DNA from: JBJXGC01 sp046154545
GTDB taxonomy: Bacteria > Chloroflexota > Dehalococcoidia > Tepidiformales > Tepidiformaceae
DNA length: 11,674 bases
Direction of reading: 5' to 3'
NCBI GenBank assembly: GCA_046154545.1
Contig: JBJXGC010000127.1
Span: 1 to 11,674, forward strand
Under the pieces are notes generated by a model. That model searched no databases, was not told the DNA's origin, and saw only the letters and a program-made list of their open reading frames with translations. The number at the start of each line of letters is the position of its first letter. The first letter of the stretch is position 1. This document shows positions 1 to 5,924 of the stretch, piece after piece. Both the position numbers and the translations under genes were made by a program.

Positions 1-1
1 G

Positions 2-754
2 GGAAACCACTTCACCAGACTCTTACTGCTTTCGACGGCCGGTGCCGCGGTCCTTGTGCCGGCCCTCGCGTTCGCCGTGACGGAGTTCGGCCAGGAGAGC
101 GGCGACGCCACGACGACGGTTAAGGCGCCGGCCACCCTTCAGCAGCCACCGGCCGGCACCCTGGACGCAGCGGCCACGGCCGACGCCAGCGTGAGCGCCA
201 ATGTGGTCCTCGCCGGGAAGCCCGCGGAGCCCGCGCCGGACGACAGCAACTCGGCGGCGGCACGCTCACAAACGGCCAGCAGCCCGGCTGGGGCTGACTC
301 ACACAGCACGGTCCGGCAGGTTGCCTCCGGCGCCGCCCAGAGCGGCTCCACATCGACATCGACTTCTACATCGACATCGACATCGACATCCAGCGCGACG
401 GCCAGTGTGTCCTCGACGGCTAGTGGCACGAGTACGTCTACCTCGACGGCCGGATCCGGTGGCCGCCGCGATGGCGATGATGACGATCGGACAGCGACCG
501 CTTCCTCGACCCCTTCAGCCTCTCCGTCCGCCTCCTCGACGGCGTCGGCAACCCCTTCCGCCTCATCCACGTCAGGTTCGCGCGGCGACGACGACCACGA
601 CGACGACGACGATGATGACGATCATCGGCACGGCGGAAACAGCGGCAGCTCGACGCCATCCGCGAGCACAACGGCAACGGCCTCTTCGACCAGTGGGTCC
701 GGGGGCGGCAGCGGCTCGGGCAACCGCGGCCGCGGCGGCGAAGACGACGACTGA
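2..754 (+). CDS. Secreted Ser/Thr-rich protein with poly-Asp clusters (5' end outside window)
   Basis: The reading frame is open from the left edge, so the true start lies outside the window. A GTG at 56 would be possible but would cut a clear signal peptide in half: the in-edge residues read GNHFTRLLLLSTAGAAVLVP followed by ALAFA, a hydrophobic core with an AxA-type cleavage site. After cleavage the protein is almost entirely low complexity: an Ala/Thr/Pro segment, a Ser-Thr alternation (from about base 344), and three acidic patches, of which the largest (codons 587-634) is eleven Asp broken by one His and followed by His-Arg-His-Gly-Gly. It ends in a Gly/Arg stretch and EDDD. No catalytic domain or sortase motif is visible. 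I do not recognise a family. The composition suggests an exported, probably O-glycosylated stalk with cation-binding patches (inference). The next gene on the same strand has the same design, so the two are likely functionally related. Confidence 0.72.
   Translation, partial: GNHFTRLLLLSTAGAAVLVPALAFAVTEFGQESGDATTTVKAPATLQQPPAGTLDAAATADASVSANVVLAGKPAEPAPDDSNSAAARSQTASSPAGADSHSTVRQVASGAAQSGSTSTSTSTSTSTSTSSATASVSSTASGTSTSTSTAGSGGRRDGDDDDRTATASSTPSASPSASSTASATPSASSTSGSRGDDDHDDDDDDDDHRHGGNSGSSTPSASTTATASSTSGSGGGSGSGNRGRGGEDDD
350..391 (+). repeat. In-frame hexanucleotide repeat ACATCG encoding Thr-Ser
   Basis: Seven consecutive 6-bp units starting at 350; five are exact ACATCG, one is ACTTCT and the last is ACATCC. 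They encode the Ser-Thr alternation of the secreted protein. Because the unit is 6 bp, slippage would change stalk length without breaking the frame. Confidence 0.85.
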
Positions 755-840
755 CTCGCCCACGGTCGAACACCAGCACTCGACAGGTAAGGAGTCGCCC
801 AAGCGGCTCTTTACGGGTAACATCTCGCTTGGGACGACGC

Positions 841-865
841 GCCCTCCGTCTTCGGACTGGAGGGC
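841..865 (+). terminator. UUCG-capped hairpin, possible terminator
   Basis: GCCCTCCGTC (841-850) pairs with GAC (855-857) and GGAGGGC (859-865) around a TTCG loop, giving a ten-pair stem with one bulged T and a C(UUCG)G tetraloop. It lies 87 bases after the stop of the first gene. No good T run follows (cttcactctgtt), so it may be a terminator of the U-poor kind or an RNA-stabilising end. The rest of the 297-base gap 755-1051 shows no gene, no riboswitch I recognise, and only the promoter of the next gene near its end. Confidence 0.4.
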
Positions 866-1012
866 CTTCACTCTGTTGCGAAAGACATGCATGATACGCA
901 TCACGGCCAATGGCAACGTCGAACGCAATCCAGCTCACCTGGGTGGTCTTATGTGCTCCTCCCGTGACCATACGGCGATTAACGAACGTCTCAGAATTCA
1001 GGAAAACCCCGT

Positions 1013-1042
1013 ATGCCACTTAACTGCCATCAGCGGTAACCT
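1013..1042 (+). promoter_or_regulatory. Promoter of the second secreted protein gene
   Basis: A -35-like ATGCCA (1013-1018, four of six matches to TTGACA) is followed after 18 bp by TAACCT (1037-1042), a TANNNT -10. Only 9 bases separate it from the ATG at 1052, so transcription would start at or within a few bases of that ATG. The same promoter could also serve the alternative ATG at 1073 with a leader of about 23 nt. Confidence 0.45.
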
Positions 1043-1051
1043 GCACGTCTG

Positions 1052-2170
1052 ATGGAGGAGGCGAAGAACCGGATGGAGACGCTCGGGCTGAAACGGCTTG
1101 TGCTCGTCACGGCGACGATTGTCGGAATCGTCGTGCCGTCGTTCGTTTACGCCTTCAACGCGTTCAGCTACGACGTCATCACCACTCCCTTCCGCGCGCC
1201 CCTGCCCACCCAGGCCGCGAACTATTGCACGGGCCCGGCCTGCAAGACGCCGGCCCAGGTTCAGCTTCCGGTCTCCGCACCCGCACCCGCGCCCTCGGCT
1301 CAGCCCTCCCGCTCATCGGCCGATGCCGATGCGGATGCGGATGCTCAGGCGGAACAAGGGACGCCCGCGACAACCCAGGTAGTGGCCGCACGGGCCGTGG
1401 TCGCCGGTCCGGATGGTTCCTGCGGGAGCGCCGGCCGCGCGGCGAATGGGTCGTGTGTGGTATCCGCCCCGGCGGCGCCGGCCACTGTCCCCCGCGGTGA
1501 GACTGTCCGGCCCGCCGTGTCGGCTTCACCGCCAGTCACCGTCAGGCCCACCGTTGAGGCAACGCCGACGGCAGTGGTGCGCGTGGTAGAGGTGCCGGTC
1601 ATTACCCAGTCGGCCGCGCAGCAGCCAGCCAGCCCCGCTCCCACCCAAACCGCGGCATCGACGCCGCCGGCTACCAGCACGCCAGTGCCAACCGTCGGGA
1701 CCACCACGCCGGTCCCCACGCCATCGAAAACGAGCACGCCAACGCCTACCCGGACGCCGACCGTTATCGTCGTGGAGACGCCCCCGGCCTGCGACCATCA
1801 CCACGAGGACGAGTGTGACGACGGGCACGACGACGACCATGGGGACGACGGCGACGGCCACGGCGGCCGTGGTAGGTCAAACAGTAACAACGTAAATGTC
1901 GCTACGACCACGACCACTACGTCCAATCGCGCCCAGGTCGCTCCCGAGGATCCCGGTCAGGGCTCGGGGCCAGACGGACAGGGCAACAAGCCCCCCACCC
2001 CCGTCGATGTGAGTAGCTCGAACCAGACGAATACCACGAACGCGAACAGCCGCAACCGCAAAGCGGGGAAATCTCACGGCAACCGCCACGGCGGTTCGGG
2101 GCCGGAAGTGACGGTCATGAGTGCGACGAAGCCCGTCGGCGAGCCGGCCGAGGGCTCCTGCGCCCACTGA
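1052..2170 (+). CDS. Secreted Pro/Thr-rich protein with Cys-flanked His/Asp cluster
   Basis: A 372-residue protein with a hydrophobic export segment at about residues 15-34 (LVLVTATIVGIVVPSFVYA). Next come a Pro/Ala linker, a DADADADA stretch (91-98), a long Thr/Pro stalk with TPTPT motifs (about 195-245), then a dense cluster at 247-271 that starts CDHHHEDEC and continues with Asp, His and Gly. The tail is rich in Asn, Thr, Gly and Arg. Seven Cys (59, 64, 124, 135, 247, 255, 370) could form disulfides or bind metal. No enzyme domain was recognised. Start choice: ATG 1052 sits 9 bases after a -10 hexamer (leaderless), whereas ATG 1073 has GGAGGAGG 11 bases upstream and a more compact signal peptide; both are credible. 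The stalk style is common in Chloroflexota surface proteins. Metal binding is inference from composition. Confidence 0.8.
   Translation: MEEAKNRMETLGLKRLVLVTATIVGIVVPSFVYAFNAFSYDVITTPFRAPLPTQAANYCTGPACKTPAQVQLPVSAPAPAPSAQPSRSSADADADADAQAEQGTPATTQVVAARAVVAGPDGSCGSAGRAANGSCVVSAPAAPATVPRGETVRPAVSASPPVTVRPTVEATPTAVVRVVEVPVITQSAAQQPASPAPTQTAASTPPATSTPVPTVGTTTPVPTPSKTSTPTPTRTPTVIVVETPPACDHHHEDECDDGHDDDHGDDGDGHGGRGRSNSNNVNVATTTTTTSNRAQVAPEDPGQGSGPDGQGNKPPTPVDVSSSNQTNTTNANSRNRKAGKSHGNRHGGSGPEVTVMSATKPVGEPAEGSCAH
1322..1345 (+). repeat. GATGCS hexamer repeat encoding Asp-Ala
   Basis: Four 6-bp units (GATGCC, GATGCG, GATGCG, GATGCT) in frame encode the four Asp-Ala pairs at residues 91-98 of the second secreted protein. 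Like the ACATCG array in the neighbouring gene, it can change length without a frameshift. Confidence 0.75.
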
Positions 2171-2221
2171 CCCCGGTCTGCTTTCGCCCGTCCCCGGCAG
2201 CCCTGTAGGCGCCGTGCCTCG

Positions 2222-2467
2222 TTAGTTGATGGTGATGCACGTCAGGACGTGCTGCACGCCGCCGGCTTGGAGCACGGCCTCGTCCGTTGCGTCGCTTAAC
2301 GCGTCCACACTCGAAGCCTCAACCCGGACGATCACGTCGTGGGGCCCCGTCACGGTGTCGGCCTGGATGATCCTGATGCCGGGCGGCTTCATCGCCGCCA
2401 GGGCTTCGCAGACGGCCCGGGCGCGCCCCACCTCCGTCTGTACCATGAGCCACGCTTGCACCGCCAT
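2222..2467 (-). CDS. Stand-alone Lrp/AsnC ligand-binding (RAM) domain protein
   Basis: An 81-residue protein that matches the C-terminal ligand-binding domain of Lrp/AsnC regulators (the RAM or Asn_C_trans_reg fold): an opening strand (AVQAWLMVQTEVG), a helix, the hallmark V-T-G-P-H-D-V-I-V segment at 39-47, and a closing G-G-V-Q-H-V-L-T-C-I-T-I near the C-terminus. No helix-turn-helix is present and none fits upstream. Such stand-alone domains are known and are thought to bind small molecules or partner proteins; the ligand here is unknown. ATG 2467 is chosen over the TTG at 2473 because GGAGGAGG lies 7 bases before it. It converges on the secreted protein gene (51-base gap) and diverges from the PD40 gene (104-base gap). 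Confidence 0.88.
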   Translation of the reverse strand: MAVQAWLMVQTEVGRARAVCEALAAMKPPGIRIIQADTVTGPHDVIVRVEASSVDALSDATDEAVLQAGGVQHVLTCITIN

Positions 2468-2474
2468 CCTCAAT

Positions 2475-2482
2475 CCTCCTCC
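2475..2482 (-). promoter_or_regulatory. Strong Shine-Dalgarno that fixes the RAM-domain gene start
   Basis: GGAGGAGG on the minus strand, 7 bases before ATG 2467. This is the strongest ribosome binding site in the window, in contrast to most neighbouring genes, which lack one. A TTGACC (2519 to 2514) could be its -35 element, but the hexamer 17 bp downstream (CACGGT) is a poor -10. Confidence 0.65.
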
Positions 2483-2556
2483 AGCCGATCACCGTGGCCG
2501 ATCCGGCGAATGCGGTCAAGACGGCGGTCTTTCCCGCGCGTTCTCCCGCCGTCCAG

Positions 2557-2562
2557 TAGAGT
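2557..2562 (+). promoter_or_regulatory. -10 hexamer TAGAGT close to the PD40 gene start
   Basis: TAGAGT lies 9 bases before ATG 2572, no Shine-Dalgarno lies between, and no convincing -35 is visible. The placement is that of a leaderless promoter and matches the pattern at five other starts in this window. Confidence 0.4.
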
Positions 2563-2571
2563 CTTCCCGGT

Positions 2572-3681
2572 ATGCTGGTGCGGATGTTACGGCGGCCGGG
2601 GGCCTTGATTCGAAGGCTGGGCCTCCCGCTCCTTGGCGTAAGCGCCGTGGCGCTGACCCTCGCTGTCCTGGTCATCGTCGCCTGGTGGCCGGCGGGTGGC
2701 GCCTCAAAGGCGGCTCCGGAGGAGCCGACCCCGGCCGTCCCGGAGGGCGCGCCCCAGGGCCCGCCGTTTTTCACCCTGGCCGACCTCGGCGTGAAGCTCG
2801 CCTATGCACGCATCGACGCAGCCGGTAACGGGACCCTCGTGATCCACACGCCCGACGGCAACACCCTCGACGTGCGGGCGGCCCGGGGGGTGTTCACCGG
2901 CATCGCCTGGTCTCCCGATGGGCAGCGCCTGGCGATGAGTTTCGGGCCTGGCCCCGACGCCCAGGATGTCTACGTCGTTGACGGCGACGGACGGAACCTT
3001 CGCAAGCTCACGGCGGATGGCGCCAGCCGGCGGCCAACCTGGTCGCCCGACGGCAGCCTCCTCGCCTTCAGCAGCGGCCCCGACGGCTCCCAGGGCCACG
3101 GTCCGGTGATGACGCTCAACGCCAGCGGAGCGGCCGGAGCGGCCCCCACGGCCCTCGCCCCCGACGCCCGTTACGACAACCCGGCCTGGGCGCCCGATGG
3201 CTCGTCGATCGCGGTCACCCGCGAGGCGGGGACGCTCGTCCTCCTTTCGCCCACCACCGGCGAAGAGCTGAAGCGGGTCGACCTCCTGCGCGAGTCGGCG
3301 CCTTCATACACGTCTATCGACTGGTCGTCCGACAGCACAGCCGTGGCCGGCACGGTCAGCCGTGGGCCGTCCCTCGCCATCGTTATCCTCACCGACAACC
3401 TCACGGCCCAGCGCCAGGTCGGGGGCGCCTTCCTGGGGAACCCGGTGGACCCGGCATCGGTCCATCCGTCCTGGGTCCCTGGGTATTCCAAGATCATCGC
3501 CGCCTCGGCCGTCACGGGTGACCTCGTGCTCGTCGATGTCAACGCGTTGCCGGAGGACCTCCCCTCGGCCGAGCCCTACTCGCCGGTCCAGGTCCTGGTG
3601 GCGGCGCCACCGCGCACGAGGCTCGCCTTCCCGGCGGTCAGTGGCCCCCGCAGCGGCGGCCGCCCCCAATCGGTCGTCTAG
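2572..3681 (+). CDS. Membrane-anchored TolB/PD40-type beta-propeller protein
   Basis: A 369-residue protein with a basic N-terminus, one membrane segment at about 17-40 (ending VLVIVAWWPAG), a Pro/Glu linker, and then WD40-like PD40 propeller repeats. The repeats are marked by W-S-P-D-G at 113-117 and 157-161, W-A-P-D-G at 206-210, and degenerate copies at 251-255 (WSSDS) and 301-305 (WVPGY), each followed by a strand of the xLAxS type. This gives about five blades, fewer than a usual six- or seven-blade propeller, so some blades may be degenerate. The propeller would lie outside the membrane. PD40 proteins bind proteins or peptides; the partner is unknown. An ATG at 2584 is an alternative start. 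The gene ends only 2 bases from the stop of the convergent DUF169 gene. Confidence 0.85.
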   Translation: MLVRMLRRPGALIRRLGLPLLGVSAVALTLAVLVIVAWWPAGGASKAAPEEPTPAVPEGAPQGPPFFTLADLGVKLAYARIDAAGNGTLVIHTPDGNTLDVRAARGVFTGIAWSPDGQRLAMSFGPGPDAQDVYVVDGDGRNLRKLTADGASRRPTWSPDGSLLAFSSGPDGSQGHGPVMTLNASGAAGAAPTALAPDARYDNPAWAPDGSSIAVTREAGTLVLLSPTTGEELKRVDLLRESAPSYTSIDWSSDSTAVAGTVSRGPSLAIVILTDNLTAQRQVGGAFLGNPVDPASVHPSWVPGYSKIIAASAVTGDLVLVDVNALPEDLPSAEPYSPVQVLVAAPPRTRLAFPAVSGPRSGGRPQSVV

Positions 3682-3683
3682 GC

Positions 3684-4490
3684 TCAGCGCTCGCCGTAGC
3701 TGACAGCCAGCCCGGCTCGCGCGTCCTGCTGGACACCGTACTGGGGGATCGGGTAACGGAGCCCGTTGGCCGCCAGCCGCTCCATCCCGGCGATCGCCTT
3801 CGGCAGATACTTCGGTGGGAGCGCCATCAGCATCTCGTCGTCCAACACGCCGCCGTAGCGGCGTTCGGCGAAACAGGGGATGCTCAGGCTCGGTTCGCCC
3901 GTCTTGAGCGCCCTCCCCCAGGAGTCGGCGCAGGCCGATTCGCCCACCACACTGAACTCGAACTTCCGGTACCCAGACCACTGCAGGCCGTTGATGAAGA
4001 TGATCATCTGGCCCGGTGTGGCGTAGACCAGGCAGATGTCGGGCGGGTTGAGCCGCCCGGTCGCGAGGGGAGAGACGGCCATCGCCTCCCAGCGGTCCGC
4101 CGGCGGCAGGTCCATCGCCGCCTGGTGAGCCGCCGAATCCTCCAGGGTCGAGAACCAGACGCCGGCCATGTTCTTGCCCGAGAGGAACTGGTCATCCCGC
4201 GGGGAGAGGCCGATGACGGCGCTGCACTGGGCGCCAACGAGGTCATCGACGGTGATCCCCACCGTCCAGCCCAGGCGGCAGGCCTGGGCGACCACCTGGT
4301 CGGTCGTGTGGATGCTCTTCGGCCGCCGGACCTTCGGGATCGCCTCCATCTCGGCCCGGGTCGCGAACATCTTCATCCCGATTGGGGTCGTCTTCAGGCG
4401 GAGCAGCCGGTTCAGGTCGTCCACCACCTTCGGCCAATCGTAGGAGACGGGTTCGTCGAGCGTGATCTCATCGAGGGCGATCGTGGACAT
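3684..4490 (-). CDS. DUF169 family protein
   Basis: A 268-residue protein recognised as DUF169 (COG2043): an N-terminal Y-D-W-P-K-V-V-D-D-L-N-R-L-L-R-L-K-T-T-P-I-G segment, the middle VDDLVGAQCSAVIGL, a C-L-V-Y-A-T-P-G-Q-M strand and a late IPCFAERRYGG motif. The family has no established biochemical role. Cys at 71, 89, 153, 187 and 206 are notable in an otherwise Cys-poor window and could bind a metal or cluster (inference). The open frame continues upstream across the acyl-CoA dehydrogenase gene, but that part is antisense to it. ATG 4490 has GGAG 6 bases upstream and begins where DUF169 similarity begins. It diverges from the acyl-CoA dehydrogenase gene, 126 bases away, which suggests a shared regulatory region and perhaps related function. 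Confidence 0.88.
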   Translation of the reverse strand: MSTIALDEITLDEPVSYDWPKVVDDLNRLLRLKTTPIGMKMFATRAEMEAIPKVRRPKSIHTTDQVVAQACRLGWTVGITVDDLVGAQCSAVIGLSPRDDQFLSGKNMAGVWFSTLEDSAAHQAAMDLPPADRWEAMAVSPLATGRLNPPDICLVYATPGQMIIFINGLQWSGYRKFEFSVVGESACADSWGRALKTGEPSLSIPCFAERRYGGVLDDEMLMALPPKYLPKAIAGMERLAANGLRYPIPQYGVQQDARAGLAVSYGER

Positions 4491-4517
4491 GGGCAGCTCC
4501 GGCAGTGGGTTGCCCGG

Positions 4518-4546
4518 AGCATAGGGGCGGCGGCGCAGCCTCACAA
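4518..4546 (-). promoter_or_regulatory. Promoter of the DUF169 gene
   Basis: On the minus strand TTGTGA (4546 to 4541) is followed after 17 bp by TATGCT (4523 to 4518). Transcription would begin near 4511, leaving a leader of about 20 nt that carries the GGAG ribosome binding site. This is the one clear leadered promoter seen here. Confidence 0.5.
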
Positions 4547-4603
4547 TCACCAGGCCAGGCGGCGACAAGGCGCCCGGGGTGTCGTCTCGGAGCCGTGCTC
4601 CCG

Positions 4604-4609
4604 TAGACT
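4604..4609 (+). promoter_or_regulatory. -10 hexamer TAGACT close to the acyl-CoA dehydrogenase start
   Basis: TAGACT lies 7 bases before ATG 4617 with no Shine-Dalgarno. It predicts a leaderless transcript. The -35 region (around 4581-4586) is poor. Confidence 0.42.
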
Positions 4610-4616
4610 CGGGGCC

Positions 4617-5795
4617 ATGGAACAGGATTGGCCCGCCGAAGCGCGGAAGTTGGCCCCCGGTTGTGCCCTCAGGGCCGAGAAGCATGACCGCGAGGGAAGC
4701 TTCCCATTCGAAAACTTCTCTGAACTGCAAGAGGCCGGCTTCTTCCGGCTCACTGTCCCATCTGAGATGGGTGGCCACGGCGCGGACCTCCCCACCTACC
4801 TCCGCGTCCAGGAGGAGCTGGCCCGCGGCGACGGGTCCACCGCCCTCGCCTTCATGATGCACACGAAGCTCTTCGGGGCGCAGCGCGAGGCGCCAACCTA
4901 CGCCGAGAGCTGGTTCCGCGAGTTTTGCCGCGGGGCCGTCGAAGACGGCTGGCTGTGTAACACCGTCGCGACCGAGGAGGGCCTCGGCAGCCCCGCCGGC
5001 GGCGGCCTGCCCGATACCACGGCCGTGGCCATCGAGGGCGGCTGGCTCCTCAGTGGCCGCAAGACGTTTACGACGATGGCGCCCCTGCTCCACTACTTCA
5101 TCGTCCTGGCCCGGGTCGATGGGGCGCCTGGCGGGCCGCCAGCGGTCGCCAGCTTCGTCGTCTATCGCGGGGACCCCGGCGTCCGCATCGATGAGACCTG
5201 GGATGCCCTGGGCATGCGCGCCACCGGCAGCCACGACTTCGTGATGGACGGCTGCAGGCTGCCGTCGGACCGCCTGGCGACCCGGCGTGACGCCCAGCCC
5301 GTGGAGGCCCGCGGGGCGGCCGGCATGGCCTGGTTCGCCCTCGGCATCGCGGCAACGACGATCGGCGTCGCCCGCGCCGCCCGGGACTACGCGGTCGCCT
5401 TCGCCCGCGAACGGACCCCAAACAGCCAGCGGACGATCATGGAATACCCCGGCGTCCGTACCCGGATCGCGCGCATAGACCTCCTCCTCCAGCGCAGCCG
5501 CGCCCTCGTCGATGACGCGGCCCGGGCGTGGGAACTCCAACCCGCCGATGGCATGGCCGCCGCCGACCGTATCGCCGTCGCGAAGATCGACACGGTCAAC
5601 AACTGCATCGAAGCGGCCGACCTCGCCATGCGCGTGGTCGGCGGCGTCAGCCTGCAGAAGAGCCGGCCGATCGAGCGCTACTACCGGGATGTACGAGCCG
5701 GCCTTCACAACCCTCCGCTCGAAGATCGCGCCCTCGAGATGCTCGCCCGGTCGGCCCTGGAAGGAGCACCCCCGGGGCGTCCTGCTGCTCGCTGA
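4617..5795 (+). CDS. Acyl-CoA dehydrogenase family flavoprotein
   Basis: A 392-residue protein with the full acyl-CoA dehydrogenase fold. The N-terminal helical domain carries F-x-x-L-x-E-A-G-F-F and V-P-S-E-M-G-G-H-G (36-55). The middle beta domain has A-T-E-E-G-L-G-S (118-125), G-G-W-L-L-S-G-R-K-T-F-T-T-M (141-154) and W-D-A-L-G-M-R-A-T-G-S-H-D (195-207). The C-terminal helical domain ends R-V-V-G-G-V-S-L...R-Y-Y-R-D-V-R-A-G-L-H-N-P-P. Length is normal for the family, which oxidises acyl-CoA thioesters with FAD and passes electrons to ETF. The usual Glu in the YEGT-type motif is absent at the corresponding place (AGLHNPP), as in a subgroup of bacterial homologues, so the substrate, or even dehydrogenase activity, is uncertain. 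Start ATG 4617 follows a -10 hexamer by 7 bases; upstream in-frame sequence is antisense to DUF169. Confidence 0.9.
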   Translation: MEQDWPAEARKLAPGCALRAEKHDREGSFPFENFSELQEAGFFRLTVPSEMGGHGADLPTYLRVQEELARGDGSTALAFMMHTKLFGAQREAPTYAESWFREFCRGAVEDGWLCNTVATEEGLGSPAGGGLPDTTAVAIEGGWLLSGRKTFTTMAPLLHYFIVLARVDGAPGGPPAVASFVVYRGDPGVRIDETWDALGMRATGSHDFVMDGCRLPSDRLATRRDAQPVEARGAAGMAWFALGIAATTIGVARAARDYAVAFARERTPNSQRTIMEYPGVRTRIARIDLLLQRSRALVDDAARAWELQPADGMAAADRIAVAKIDTVNNCIEAADLAMRVVGGVSLQKSRPIERYYRDVRAGLHNPPLEDRALEMLARSALEGAPPGRPAAR

Positions 5796-5832
5796 GTGAG
5801 GCCGTTTGGGGAGCGCGCAGACGTTTCGCGTT

Positions 5833-5865
5833 CCCCTCTCCCGGCGCACATAGAGAGAGCAGGGG
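5833..5865. terminator. Weak hairpin between convergent genes
   Basis: CCCCTCTC (5833-5840) can pair with GAG-C-AGGGG (5857-5865), an eight-pair stem with one bulge and a 16-base loop. It lies in the 129-base gap between the convergent acyl-CoA dehydrogenase and LCP genes, where a bidirectional terminator is expected. There is no T run on either strand. Confidence 0.25.
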
Positions 5866-5924
5866 GCGAGGGCCACGGCGGCCCGGCGCGACGGACCGGG
5901 GGCACCACGCGAGGACCGCGCTGC

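Noticed and set aside
880..1050. Riboswitch (cyclic di-GMP type) suggested by GGCAACG and CGCAA fragments upstream of the second stalk gene
   Set aside because: The conserved core and the required pairing could not be matched, and the promoter-like site lies downstream of this stretch, so it would not be in the mRNA.
201..1052. 283-residue plus-strand open frame rich in Arg, His and Pro
   Set aside because: Shifted frame of the Ser/Thr-rich gene; the repeats simply read as Arg/His or Thr/Met runs. The frame with the signal peptide is preferred.
4491..5876. Long minus-strand open frame continuous with the DUF169 gene, which would make a 730-residue protein
   Set aside because: It is antisense to the well-supported acyl-CoA dehydrogenase gene; DUF169 similarity begins at ATG 4490, which has its own promoter and ribosome binding site.
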